From contig CP136068.1 in NCBI GenBank assembly GCA_032622095.1, positions 156,697,151-156,761,150 of the forward strand: 64,000 nucleotides of DNA, given 5' to 3'. A program made the translations under genes and the position numbers. The notes below the pieces were generated by a model. It did no database searches, had not been told where the DNA came from, and saw nothing but the letters and a program-made list of their open reading frames with translations. Shown one piece after another: positions 45,638 to 57,257 of the stretch; within the stretch, counting starts at the first letter, position 1; each line of letters starts with the position of its first letter. Origin of the DNA: Siphonodentalium dalli (lineage: Eukaryota; Mollusca; Scaphopoda; Gadilida; Siphonodentaliidae).

Positions 45638-47023
45638 ATGGATTCGATAACAGAAAATCCCTTCTATGTCGCGCTACAGAACAAAATTGATAACCTACTA
45701 CAGTAAATGGCGGAAAGCGCATGCGGAAGCGATGGCAAATCTCACAAAAACCAAAACGCACTAGCACCAAACCCAGCACTCTCCCGAATTTTCAACCATC
45801 AACGAGCGCCATCGCTTACAATTCACCCACTCAAACCTTCAATTCACAAAACATATCCCCCTTCAATACTCCTACAAGCAGAACTTCATCTCCCAAAGAT
45901 AATAGGAGCATGGATTCAACAAGACAACTAGCCTCTGAATCCTTTGCTATCATTAATTTAGATAAGGAAGATCCCAACCCTAACCCATGGAATCAAACAA
46001 AGAGGAAACTAGACAATGATTTTGAACGCAATAGCAAAAACCCACGATTCAACAATAACCAGCCCAGTCAAAGTCAAAAATTATCCCTGACAACAGGGCA
46101 ACCGATCCAAAAACTCACTCTATTTGCAGAAAATGCTACGTCCGACATGAAAAACAACCCATTTTTTCTGAAAAAAAAATCGTGAAGGATCAAAACTTTG
46201 AAATTCAATTGACCAAAAGTGGAAACCTATTAATATATCCAAGCGACATAAAGACCAAATTATATTTCATGAATCAGGCTTCTAGGGACCACCCCATCCT
46301 TTCTAAAGTTACATTCCGCCCAACAAGAGGAAAAAGGGAATCGCCTACTAACCGACATGTGGTAATATGCGGGGTCAACCCAGAAATCCCAATTGAGGAA
46401 ATTCAATGGGCCATAGGACCGCAGTATGAAGCTAGACGAATGCATTCTGCCAAGCACGATGACGCCCCAACAAGAAAAATTAAAGTTACATGCCCTGATG
46501 AATCCAGCAAAGAAAAAATGCTAAAGGGGGTCCAACTTGGCGCCTATAAAAAACTGGTTTAAAGTAGTAGAGTACCAACCCCCAGCTCACATCACTCAAT
46601 GCCTGAGGTGCTTCAGCTATTGACACAAAGTAGCCGGGTGCACAGCAGACAAGGAGTTATGCAAGAAATGCGCAGAACAACATAATTATAAAACCTGCGA
46701 GTCGACAATAAGGAAATGTATCAACTGCGGGGGGACCATCCAGCCTCCTTCAAGGGATGTATAGCCTATAAAGAAGAAGCAGAAATAAAGGAGAAAAGAA
46801 AGCTGACATACGCGCCGTGGCAAAGAAACCAGTAGAAACAAGTGAAGCCATCAGATTCGCCGCCACAATTGTGGAATGCCTTAGAGAATTCAAAACTAGT
46901 AATGATAGTAACGCAATTCTACAAACTGTCACTGACAAAGTAAGCCAACATTTCAGAACAAAAATCCACAGCTCCTGTGTAAGAGAATACACTCGAGAAA
47001 TTAACAAAATAAATCAATCGTAA
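45638..47023 (+). pseudogene. ORF1 of K2 (three zinc knuckles), decayed
   Basis: The ATG at 45638 (MDSITENPFYVALQNK) opens a short coiled-coil-like start, soon broken by TAG. Later frames carry the Ser/Thr-rich linker (STKPSTLPNFQPS), NLLIYPSDIKTKLYF, RHVVICGVNPEIP and IKVTCPDE. Knuckle 1 reads C-RC-S-..KVAGC with a TGA where K3 has Arg-His. Knuckle 2 CKKCAEQHNYKTC and knuckle 3 CINCGG..HPASFKGC follow, the last with a base lost. The C-terminal helix VKKPVETSEAIRFAATI-like block ends at 47023. Non-functional. Confidence 0.75.
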
Positions 47024-47072
47024 ATATTCAACCAGCAGAATTATAAATAAATCAGATCAAAAGGACCAATCA

Positions 47073-48037
47073 CAGTGTCCGCGCTGGACGGAAAAAAACT
47101 TTAGCCAAAAGTTTAGCCAAATTAAAATGTTATTAGCCAAATGAAAAAAACTTTAGCCAAATGTTTTTTGGCCAAATTAAAACCGGGATTGTCCTTCTTA
47201 ATGTCATTATTTTTTTGTTTTATATCAATATCTTTTTTTAAATCAATCATTAAATATTTATCTTTGCGAAAATATCTAAGTGACATCTGGAAACTAATAA
47301 CTTAATATTGTTACGCCATTATCAAATTACAATCTGTCATAAAAGCATGCATATTATTTTGACTGTATCGGTATTGACGACAAATAGCCACAAAATATAT
47401 GTCGTGATTCACATTTGGCCGATTAAGCCATTGTCTTACACTTGGTGCTCATAAACCTCATAAATACAATGTCATCATAAACATGCATTGTGCAGGAGCG
47501 CCGTGAGTGACAATGGGCTGAATGGGGGATTAGGGGATTAAATGTAAAAATTAATAATTACCTTTTGCTGCTTCGTGCAGAGTGACGTAATCTTTCTCCA
47601 GATTAAAACAGCATGTTACGAACAAATTGCTTATATACGGCGTCAATGCACTTTACAAAACATTGCTTTCTTCACATTGTCTTAATTCAACCACGGTCGG
47701 TTTAATGTCCATGCGTCTTTGAATGTCCGTCTTGTGAAAACTAAAGATGATTGCATATCACTTTGTGATCGCTTGGTTGATAGAGTTGTCGATCGGGTTT
47801 CCCTTTGTACGATATTTCATAAGTACGAAAATAATGAATTACTTTCGTCACCTAACTTTGTCTTGAATGTCGATCTATTGAGCGCTTTTATTAATTAGCT
47901 TTCTGGCTCCATGCTTTCAGTCTCCATTTGGGTTCAAAAAAAGTTTAGCCAAAAGTTTAGCCAAATGAAATTTTTATTAGCCAAATTCGAAAAATATTAG
48001 CCATTGGCTAATTTGGCTACTGACAGCGCGAACACTG
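47073..48037. mobile_element. Non-autonomous hAT-type element, 965 bp
   Basis: Termini CAGTGTCCGCGCTG (47073-47086) and CAGCGCGAACACTG (48024-48037) are inverted repeats with one mismatch. The 8-bp direct repeat ACCAATCA flanks both sides (47065-47072, 48038-48045). CAGTG termini and 8-bp target duplications are hallmarks of hAT transposons. Both subterminal regions (47093-47175 and 47935-48015) carry many TTAGCCAAA repeats. The interior is AT-rich with no transposase frame. It sits just 5' of the K2 ORF2 ATG. Confidence 0.9.
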
Positions 48038-48044
48038 ACCAATC

Positions 48045-48167
48045 ATGGTCGATTTAAAAATAACTCATATTAACATTAATTGCCTCAGAGGTCGCAAACA
48101 AGAAATAATTGAATATATTGAAGATTACAAACCACATATAATAGCACTTAATGAAACAAATTAGATT
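48045..48167 (+). pseudogene. ORF2 start fragment of K2 (endonuclease)
   Basis: ATG 48045 overlaps the right copy of the hAT target duplication. It encodes MVDLKITHININCLRGRKQ and continues to ALNET, matching K3 ORF2 closely. It ends at the truncation. The catalytic Glu is present but nothing beyond it. Confidence 0.7.
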
Positions 48168-48887
48168 TTTCAGCGCACCACACGACTCGCTCAGCAACAA
48201 CAAAACATCCAAGGGACACATCAGGGCCTCCCCCCATACCCCGTATTAAAGCTCGTGGGCTCTTCCCCTAACAACACTCAATTCAAATCAATTCAAGATA
48301 TAATTTAATTCAATTAAATTCAACTTTTGCCGTGTCCAGACATGACGTGGGATGAAGGAGAAGATCACTCAATCTAAACTGATTAAAACTGACGTGAAAA
48401 TATAGGTTATTGACTCCAATTGGTTTTAAATTAAAATACTCTGAATAATTCTGTTTGGTTTCAAACATGAAGCTAAATTGGTAATAAATAACTTGCAATC
48501 AATTGGTATAATTTCAATTGCTTTCTACTGATTTTTAGCTCGACTTTACTTTACCATGATTTGGTATCAGTCGTATATGCATCTGTGCATGGGTGCATAT
48601 GTCCATCAACAATAACAATTTCCATTAGCACAGGCTGAAGGCCATACCATTTATCTGGAATATTGAAAATTGTCTTGGATTTTGACATTGACATGTAGAT
48701 GGTAACGAGTCATTTTGGAGTTATTTGACAAAAAAAACAAGGCCGCTGTCAACAATCATGGTTTTCAGTATCAAATAATGTAAATCCATTAGAACGGGCT
48801 ACAGGTCATAACATTTGAATCTATCGACCCATCCTGCAGTTTATTTATTTTATTTATTGGAGAATTGTTTTGAAAATTTATAGGCCT
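48168..48887. other. Unassigned AT-rich interval
   Basis: About 720 bp after the truncation of K2. No recognisable ORF. The second half may hold one older unit of the tandem repeat that follows. Confidence 0.4.
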
Positions 48888-49433
48888 CTAGATGGGAGCT
48901 GTCAAATTTGAAAAAATTTTGATAAAAACATGATTGCTGGCAGTCATGTTGGATTTACTCTTTGCATGACTAAATGCTTTGGTACACCATACAGACAAAA
49001 TTCCTGATCCCATAGTTGCCAAACTTTTATTTGGATAACCACTAGATTGGAGCAATCAAATTTCTCTGAATTTCGTTGAAATAATGGCCACCAATGCCCT
49101 CTTGGATTTTACTCTTAAATGACGAAATCCTACATATGACATGCCTTTTCCGAACATCAATGTACTTAATATGGATCTTCAGGATGACCACTGGATGGGA
49201 GCCATCTAATTTTTCTGAATTTCATTTAATTACATGCCACTGGCAGCTATCTTGGATTTTAATCTTTGCATGACTAAAACCTTTAGCACTACTGCAGACC
49301 ACATACTTTATCCGATTGAACAAACTTCATATTGATCCTCGGGGTGACCCTCAGATTGGACCTATCAATTTTTTTGGAATTTCATTAGAAAACATTGTGG
49401 CCAGTGGACATCTTGGATTTCACTTTATATTTA
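48888..49433 (+). repeat. Degenerate ~155-bp tandem repeat, about 3.5 units
   Basis: Units begin at 48888, 49042, 49191 and 49351 with C(T/A)(A/G)GAT(G/T)GGAGC. Each contains a CATCTTGGATTTTACTC-like block followed by TGCATGACTAAA. Spacing is 154, 149 and 160 bp and the units are clearly diverged. This is an old minisatellite or tandem-repeat remnant; function unknown. Confidence 0.6.
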
Positions 49434-49457
49434 TTGAAATCTAGCATTACTTAGTCA
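49434..49457. repeat. 24-nt segment inverted relative to 37561-37584
   Basis: Exact reverse complement of the segment at the left edge of duplication copy A. Here it continues smoothly from the tandem repeat upstream, so this orientation is probably the original one. Confidence 0.7.
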
Positions 49458-50204
49458 AAAAACAAGAGATTTTCCACTGAGTTTTGCAACAGACCTACGT
49501 AACAATACAACCACCCCTTCCCCCACCTATTCATATATTTGTCTGTATTTCTGGAAATAACTCGAATACAGTTCTATATTGAAAGCCGATGATGGAGAAT
49601 CACATATTTTTCGGTATATTCTGGAAATTTTTAATATCGAGGCATCATAGTGGCAGAAAACTTTTAAAAGATTAGACCTGGAAAAAATATATGACTTAAA
49701 CGTTCCCCATCAATGCCCAAGTTCAGTCGGTGAGTGCAGATATTGGAATGGTCAGTTAATCATGTCCAATCCATGTGGCGATCAGACACCAATGTGTCTG
49801 CATGGTACAGTAAAATTCCATCACTATTACCCATCCTATTGCTTCATGGCTGCATTCTCAACTCTGGAAATTAGGGCATATAACTACCTTTTATTGAGGC
49901 ACATTATTATGGCATGCAGACATACAAATGTCCATGCCACAAGATACTAGACAAGAAGAAAACAATTCTAAACCAGCCATGCGCAGGTGAGGTTGACATG
50001 TCAATCCACAGCCCGGGTAAATTCGTCATGGGAATTGTAGAACAAACACTAGTGGATCATAAAAAGCTCGAAACTGAAACTTAATTGTGTCCCAATACTT
50101 TTGTAAATCTTATTTCCAATAAAATATATTTAAATCATACTGACTCAATACAAATCATTGCTCGAGTATATGTCAAAATACTAACTCAACTACAATTTAG
50201 ACTG

Positions 50205-50563
50205 AAATATGTCTTGTTGCCATTCATCAGAAAGCTCTCACTGAGAGCTTACCAATGAATGGCAACGAGTCATATTTCCGACTAAATCCTGAAAAATTAC
50301 CCATAATTCTGCTGTGGTTAAGGAGTCGATTATTTAGGGCATTATATACAGTAATGCCCTAAGTAATCGACTCCCTAACCACAGCAGAATTATGGGTAAC
50401 TTTTCAGGATTTAGTCGGAAATATGGCTTGTTGCCATTCATCGGAAAGCTCTCGGGGAGAGATTTCCGATGAATGGCAACAAGCCATATTTTCAACTAAA
50501 TCCTGAAAAGTTACCCATAATTCTGCTGTGGTTAGGGAGTCGATTACTTAGGGCATTACTGTA
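50205..50563. repeat. Triple-hairpin cluster (copy B)
   Basis: Same three adjacent hairpins as at 38355-38713, nearly identical in sequence, including the 65-nt arms and the perfect 28-bp stem. A reduced form with only the first hairpin and the start of the second lies at 51117-51264. Confidence 0.72.
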
Positions 50564-50758
50564 CATAAACCTTATTTTACAGAAAAGGACTCACATGGGT
50601 TCATTATCAAGTCCTGGTCTGAGACATTGAATGAATTGACATGAATGAGTGACGCACATTCGTGCACTTCATATCAAAGTTCAAGGCATAATCCAACCAA
50701 ATTCAAGGCATAAACGACCAGTCTGCTATACTTTGAGCATCATTGTTACCAATTCATC

Positions 50759-51019
50759 ATGAGCAACAGAAACGTGCTTAACTTCTATGTAGCCCATTCA
50801 AGATTTGGGAAAGCTTCCGAGCAAGTCCGATTGCTCAAACAGTTATATGTCACTCTGCAGCATAGACTTCGTAAAGCAGAGAAACTGAACCAGAGAAGAT
50901 TCCAATACACTCTTCGACTTAGAATGGCCGTTGTATGGAACATCACCAAGATTTATTTCCACTATACTTTCAAGAAAGCGGTAGAACTGAAACTTAATTG
51001 TGTCCCAATACTTTTGTAA
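50759..51019 (+). pseudogene. Orphan ORF, copy truncated by tandem duplication
   Basis: Identical in start (MSNRNVLNFYVAH) and middle to the ORF at 38909, but after KKAVEL it runs into the tandem-duplication junction and ends with unrelated residues. Product unknown. Confidence 0.35.
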
Positions 51020-51457
51020 ATCTTATTTCCAATAAAATATATTTAAATCATACTGACTCAATACAAATCATTGCTTGAGTATATGTCAAAATACTACCTC
51101 AACTACAATTTAGACTAAAATATGGCTTGTTGCCATTCATCAGACAGCTTTTCACTGAGAGCTTACCAATGAATGGCAACAAGTCATATTTCCGACTAAA
51201 TCCTGAAAAATTACCCATAATTCTGCTGTGGTTAAGGAGTCGATTATTTAGGGCATTATATACATAAACCTTATTTTACAGAAAAGGACTCACATGGGTT
51301 CATTATCAAGTCCTGGTCTGAGACATTGAATGAATTGACATGAATGAGCGACGCTTATTCGTGCACTTCATATCAAAGTTCAAGGCATAATCCAACCAAG
51401 TTCAAGGCATAAACGACCAGTCTGCTATACTTTGAGCATCATTGTTACCAATTCATC

Positions 51458-51817
51458 ATGAGCAATAGAAACGTGCTTAACTTCTATGTAGCCCATTCAA
51501 GATTTGGGAAAGCTTCCGAGCAAGTCCGATTGCTCAAACAGTTATATGTCACTCTGCAGCATAGACTTCGTAAAGCAGAGAAACTGAACCAGAGAAGATT
51601 CCAATACACTCTTCGACTTAGAATGGCCGTTGTATGGAACATCACCAAGATTTATTTCCACTATACTTTCAAGAAAGCGGTAGAACTTCACAAGTTCTTT
51701 CCCATAATCAATGACCTTCCTGTCGCCACGCGGAATGAAATTTCCAGTGACAGATCAAACATGTGCAGGACTAATTACAGAAGTATGGCAAATGCAGTGC
51801 ATTCGCGATTCATCTAG
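51458..51817 (+). CDS. Orphan 119-codon ORF (copy B, second unit)
   Basis: Third copy of the unrecognised basic, helical protein. It ends earlier than the 38909 copy, after NAVHSRFI. The upstream context (TTGTTACCAATTCATC before ATG) is the same in all three. Differences from copy A are mostly amino-acid changing, so coding status is doubtful. Confidence 0.3.
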   Translation: MSNRNVLNFYVAHSRFGKASEQVRLLKQLYVTLQHRLRKAEKLNQRRFQYTLRLRMAVVWNITKIYFHYTFKKAVELHKFFPIINDLPVATRNEISSDRSNMCRTNYRSMANAVHSRFI

Positions 51818-52195
51818 CCGAACTACCTCTTCACAACGAATATACACAAAAAAACAGCTCTTTTCAGAGCTAACCACATTATACAAAAGTGAAATTATTC
51901 ACAATTGCTATTAATAATTTCCTGAATTCTTGTTCGCAAAGCTTATACACTGATTTATATATATATAATAAAAATGATATTTATATAAACTGAGAACCAA
52001 TGTTCATTTTTTCCAGACACGAGGCGGAAGTGGGTGATTGGGCGACGAGGGTCCAGAATTTGTTCTTTGTACTCTAATTTACTCATGTTGAATTCGATGC
52101 GTCGGTAGTGCGACGTTTGTTCCAAGGGTTATTTGGTGAAAACCTCCTTGAACTGAATCGAGACGACATGTATTCACACTCTTTCCTGCTTCATC

Positions 52196-53376
52196 ATGTC
52201 TGAAGAAACAACATCTGAAAGGTACGTTGGATGCACCACCACCACAACCATCATCTGACTCAGTTCTGGCCATGTCACAGCCCACCTGCACCATTTCACC
52301 TGGTTGTGTTTTGGGAGTCAATTCTGTTAATCCATTGGATCCATACTTTAAGACGTATGACACTACACATTCGAACCGTCTTCTTGATGACGAAGTCAAG
52401 TCCCGATTTGTATTTACGCTCCATAAATATTTATCTCCGAGGATATCGGCCCGGACGGGTCAATCCTAACCTTCTGGCAGAAAAGATCATGTCACGGATG
52501 CCATTGACTGGCGTCACGCCATTGACTGGCATCACAGCCATACACCGTGGAATGGAGAGCAGGGAATGGATTGTGGTTTTCAGGGAAAATGACTGTCAAT
52601 TTCATGCTCCAGATCCAGCTTTCTCTCCTGCCGAAGGGTTCACTGTTGCACCAGAGATCACTGGTTCTCGTTTCGTACCCAGAGTTAGCACAGTTAAACT
52701 TAACTGGCTACCTTTCAGCGTCCCCCATACCGAGGTTATTTCTAGACTCACCAAATATGGCATCGTAAAGGAAATAGGGTATGAATCATTTAAAGTCGCG
52801 GGAAGGAAATAGCCAATGGCCGACGGAGAGTTCGCATTGTTCTCGAGGATCCGGAGTTAGAGAACTTTGATGATTTTACATATATTGCAGGGTATAGGGT
52901 CTTTTTAACTTTATCTGGGAAACCCCCCCTCTATGCCTGAAATGTGGAGAACATGGTCATGTACGGGCCACTTGTACAGGAAATTCGGCTCAGACTGATA
53001 ATTTTCGACCCTCGGGAGTTCTTTTAAAACCCAATGGGTGGGTAGAAGTAACGAGACGACATAGGCATGACAGGTATAAAACTTCTCCGGACGAACGTGC
53101 AGCGCGTGGGACTGATGTACGGCTTTCGCCACCATGTGACTCACTTAGTGATGAGGAATTTCATATTTTTGACTCTGAGGACAAAATGGCATTGGAAGAT
53201 GGACTTGCCCATGAGAAATGTCTTCAAGAATCTCCGTACTCACCAGACTGCGGCATGGAAGTGCCGGACGCTAGCGTCGCAGCTGGCGGGGGCGGGTTAC
53301 TTCAAAGAGGGATAGACCTTCAGAAGAGGGCGATGATCAGGATCATCCTCCTCTAAAGCAAATACCCAATGGTTAA
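52196..53376 (+). pseudogene. ORF1 remnant of E8
   Basis: The ATG at 52196 reads MSEETTSERYVGC, without the stop that E7 has, but shifts frame in the CAC-rich region. A longer frame then runs 52231-52812 (193 codons): RPGRVNPNLLAEKIMSR, REWIVVF, LNWLPFSVPHTEV, KEIGYESFKVAGRK. An 18-nt tandem duplication (PLTG repeated) lies at ~52500-52535. The frame breaks again before the knuckle CLKCGEHGHVRATC and the acidic tail. Slightly better preserved than E7. Confidence 0.75.
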
Positions 53377-53758
53377 CCCTTTACCCAACAGAACGGCCCT
53401 GTGCCAATGCATTCTCTTATATATGCGAGTCGACCATAGGTCGCCTCGCATATATAAGAGAATGCATTGGCTTAACACATTAAAAATTATAAAATTGTTA
53501 AAGAATGTAAGAAAAAATAGTAAAAAAAGATTTTTTTTAGGCCAATGCATTCTCTTATATATGCGAGGCGACCTATGGTCGACTCGCATATATAAGAGAA
53601 TGCATTGGCACAGGGCATAACTGTAACTATCACAATGTGGTCAATGAGCCGGTTCCAATGATGTCCATATTTGTATGGTTCTATTGAGACAGACCGAAGA
53701 TATTTTAGACTGTTGAAGCTTTATTTGGCCGGTATTGGCCGGTTTGTTGGGTAAAGGG
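53377..53758. mobile_element. piggyBac-like MITE with nested palindromes (copy B)
   Basis: Duplicate of 40747-41128 with the same 382-bp length, 14-bp terminal repeats and TTAA flanks (53373-53376, 53759-53762). The hairpins are at 53403-53471 and 53541-53609. It arrived through the segmental duplication, not by a second transposition, because it occupies the identical site. Confidence 0.85.
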
Positions 53759-53980
53759 TTAATGTGTTTTATGTTGATTTATAATAATGTACCTCGACCT
53801 GTGCTCATGTCCCCGAATATTTCCTTTGCCTACCGATTAATATTTATTGCCCATCTGATCACGACCCTGGCTTCTTCCCTTGACATATGCACCCGCCCAC
53901 CGATTTCACTTTAAGCCAGATCGCCTTTTGACTGGCAGATCCTCCCGTTTTTTACTTTGTTTTTAACTTTAATATTTAAC

Positions 53981-55625
53981 ATGGATTCTCTACACATCGC
54001 TTGCATAAACTCCTGTGGTCTTCGTGATAGGAAGACTGTTCAGGCCATTAAATACCGATTCCTTTTTGATGGGATCGACGTGCTTTTCCTACAGGAAACA
54101 TACGTCGACCACTATCAACACGGACAGGGTTTAAATCATACCTATGATTGTACAGGATTTTGTTCTTTTGGCACCACCCGCTCATGCGGCACGGCGATTT
54201 TATTTTGTAATTCTGTCTTTCAATATAGTGCGTTCATTTCCGGACATGGAGGGGCACTTTGTAGGCGTCGACATCTCTGGAGGGGCCTTCCGTTTCCTTT
54301 CCTTTTATGGTCCCCATTTTTTTTTTATCCGGAGCGCGAATTAATTTTACAAACATTACTACCTGATCTCGTTACTAGCCGCACAATTATTTTAGGTGGC
54401 GATTTCAATTTTATCGTCGACTCTCAATATGATAAAGTAGGTGGTCGGGATCATATCCCCACCTTTGCAAAGAATGGCATCAAAAACTTATAAATTTGGA
54501 CTTGTGGATTTTTATCGTCATAGCCACCCTGGCATTGTTCACACAACTAGACATTCCCCTACTGTTCATACACGCTTGGATCGCTTTTACATCTCCCGCT
54601 CTTTATTAACTGAACCTCCCACATATTCTTTCCAAACCTTCCCCTATTCCGATCACAATGTTATTAGTTTATTTTTTACTACTACCGCTCTATCCTCTAT
54701 AGGCCCCAGTTATTGGAAAGCCAACACTTCTTTATTTAAGGATCCAGATTTCCAATCTGGTTTTGTTGCATTTTAGTATGCTCGCACCGCGTCTGTGTAT
54801 GGCAGTGATGTCTCCCAGACGTGGTGGGATCAGATCAAGGTGGACATTAGGTCCTTCATCCAGAATTATGCTAACCTTAAGTCCGCTAATACTAAAGCTT
54901 CTCTTCGTAAGTTGGAAAAAAACTATCAGAATTTACTTCAGGCTGAGAAATTATTCCCTGGGAGATATGCTGCCCAACTTGCCCCGCTCAGGGATAGTAT
55001 TAAATTTTTCTATGCTGCTAATGCCGAAGGCGCTTATATTCGATCACGTTCCCACATTCTTAATTCACATGATGGGTCATCTCCATTTTTTCACTCCTTG
55101 GAACTCTCACGTAGTGCGAAGAAAATAATTTCCGTCATCACCACGGACGGGATTACATATACCAAAACTCCTGACATTATTTCACAATTTACTGATTATT
55201 GGTCCAGATTATTTAATAAGGAAGACACTGACCCACTTAAAGCTGCTTTTTTTCTCAATGACCTACCTACATTATCAGCTTCTGACGCAGACCTCTGTGA
55301 AGCCCCCCTTCGTATTGAGGAACTGAACTCCGCCCTTTCTGATATGGCTTCTGGCAAATCCCCCGGTCCAGATGGACTCCCTGCGGAATTTTACAAAACA
55401 TTTGCCCCTCAGATTTTGCCCCGCCTATTGCAATTATAAAATAACTGTTTTCAAGCGAAATTACCATTATCCCAACGCACATTGCTTATTACTATGCTCC
55501 TCAAAGACCCTACCCTCCCTGAAATTGTATCTAATTACCGTCTCATCAGTCCATCTTAACGTAGATTATAAAATTTTATCTAAAACACTTTGTAACAGGT
55601 TTAATTTAGTAATCTCTTCTCTTCT
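53981..55625 (+). pseudogene. ORF2 of E8 (endonuclease and partial RT)
   Basis: ATG 53981 (MDSLHIACINSCGLRD), with LFLQETYVDHY and GGDFNFI in the endonuclease. Frames change near 54225, 54350 and 54490, and an in-frame TAG follows SDHN (where sisters have SDHD) at 54774-54776. The linker and start of the RT are open 54795-55439 (SGKSPGPDGLPAEFYKTFAP), then a stop. It ends in NVDYKILSKTLCNRF, before the catalytic RT blocks. Inactive. Confidence 0.82.
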
Positions 55626-55699
55626 ACTTATCCGCGTCAGCGTCAAACGACATCCGGGCCAGGGCGAGCTCTGGTCAGCCCAATGTCAAAACAATTGAC

Positions 55700-57100
55700 A
55701 TGCAATCCAGCGGGAGCACTGGATTGTCCCATGCCAATATGTCCAGTGGGGCCACTGAACTGACAGTCGTTCAGTACACACACAATTCGAACACAACAGA
55801 GAATTCGCAGCTCAGTGACATTACAGGGTGGTCCCGTAATTCTCCAAAGCACGGAAGGAAAGAGGATATGTGCCCTCCGGCACCGGAGTGTACGCAGCCC
55901 GGTAACGAAACTGGGCGGTTCCGTACCCCCAAAAACAAATCATCCTGCAGCGCGAGACTAATATCGGGTGGTCCCAAGACCCCAAGAGGACAAAAACGTT
56001 GCTTAACGGATATAGATGAAGCTTCACCGGCCAAATCAATGCGCACTGAAGATAGCAAAAAAAAAAGGGCAAGCATCAGCCCAAAAAAAATGACAAAAAA
56101 GGGAAAAGCCCGCAACCCACCAAAGAGGTTAATGACACTGATGTGAGAATGTGGTTATGAGAACAACTAAAAGTACTCAATGTGATAGAATTCTATATCG
56201 GAAAAGTCGACAAAGACATACGCGACGTGATGCTACTGGATTGGCAATCCAAGTATGGCAAAGATCAGGGCCGCAAAACATCGGCGCCACCATTCTTAGG
56301 CAACCAAGTTGCTAAGAAAAAGAAAAACAGACATAAGGCACCACAAGGGGATGCTCCAGGGAGTCAAACTCCTAACCCTGAAGCTAACGTGGCCGAGGTC
56401 TCAGTCTCCGCCCCGGACAGCACCGTCAAATCTGGCTCAGATTATCAAATTCCTAAATCTGAGACAAAGTTGAAGCCCTAATCTTTGTGAGGGAAGAGGC
56501 TTCAAGACAAAAATTATTGAAAGCCAAGGACCTTGGCGACACTTCCTTTAAAGCAACAGGTTTGGGCAAGAAAGGGGTCAAGGAAAACCTATGCGTCGTC
56601 ACTCAAAATTCATCCAAGCGTCGATGACGCATACTGTGCTACAAGTGCAGGAGAAGGGTGTACAGCCAAACGCCTGGTTGCATCCGCGACAGGATCTTCA
56701 ACCTGGAAAGTGAAGATAACTTGTCCTAACAAAGAAGTCAAGCGGAGACTCTTAAAAGAAGGCTTAGCACTTGACTTTGCCAAATACAAAACAAGTGAAT
56801 ACGAAAACAAGTGAATACGTAGCCAAGCCAACACCCACACAGTGCTACAATTGTCAATCCTATGGCCACGCTAGCAATAGGTGCCAATCAAAAACGAAGT
56901 GCCGGAAGTGTGGTGGTGAACACTCATCAAAAATGCACAAATGACACTGTCAAATGTGCAAATTGGGGAGGAGGGCACAAAAGCTCTGACAAAGCATGCC
57001 CTCACTACAAACCTGAGGCAACAAAGAAGGAGGCAAGGTCACTGAGCCTAGCTCAGTCCTCTTGCTCCTTTCCATCAGGCCGGGAAGCCCTCAACCTTGC
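55700..57100 (+). pseudogene. ORF1 of M, frameshifted
   Basis: The ATG at 55700 opens 148 codons of Ser/Thr/Lys-rich sequence ending in a basic stretch (SKKKRASISPKK). Later frames give WKVKITCPNKEVKRRLLKEG and the knuckles CYNCQSYGHASNRC (CX2CX4HX4C), CRKCGGEHSSKMH.. and CANWGGGHKSSDKACPHY, where the second Cys of the third knuckle has become Trp. Non-functional, but the order is that of a Jockey-type ORF1. Confidence 0.65.
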
Positions 57101-57257
57101 CTGCGTACTCTGCGCCAGTCATACTTGGCGCATCCGATGCTCACATCAATCAATCGGAAATAGCTGCTCGCGTGGCGTCTTTTGCAAGCAAAGTCTATAA
57201 AACTTGTGTTTCAAGTGAACACCTTACAGAGTATTGTAGACAACTGACAGCCTAATC

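Larger units (their letters stand above)
45447..48167 (+). mobile_element. Jockey-like LINE K2, split by a hAT element and 3'-truncated
   Basis: The leader from GGTATCGTAT matches K3 (58546). ORF1 spans 45638-47023 with frameshifts. The ORF2 start is at 48045, after the inserted hAT element (47073-48037). ORF2 stops matching K3 at 48167, within ALNETKLD, so nearly all endonuclease and RT is absent. K1, K2 and K3 form one family, with K3 most complete. Confidence 0.8.
50072..51817 (+). repeat. Internal tandem duplication in copy B
   Basis: The sequence from AACTGAAACTTAATTG at 50072 restarts at 50985 with the same words, inside the first orphan ORF. The second unit lacks ~214 bp that contain two of the three hairpins. 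The loss lies between similar TATAC and GTACATA sequences, consistent with deletion of a palindromic segment. Confidence 0.8.
49468..55139 (+). repeat. Segmental duplication copy B
   Basis: Second copy of 37600-42438. It is longer because of an internal tandem duplication (units starting 50072 and 50985) and because E8 keeps ~65 bp that E7 lost. E8 continues past 55139, where copy A switches to unrelated sequence, so copy B is probably the source or the less rearranged copy. Confidence 0.9.
52018..55630 (+). mobile_element. Tx1-like LINE E8, subfamily C, 3'-truncated
   Basis: Duplicate of E7 that extends further, with leader, ORF1, MITE, spacer, and ORF2 through the first part of the RT (LSKTLCNRFNLVISS). 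It ends near 55630, where element M begins. The left edge is approximate. Confidence 0.78.

Noticed and set aside
48310-48498. Minus-strand 62-codon frame
   Set aside because: AT-rich interval, no motif, and length expected by chance.
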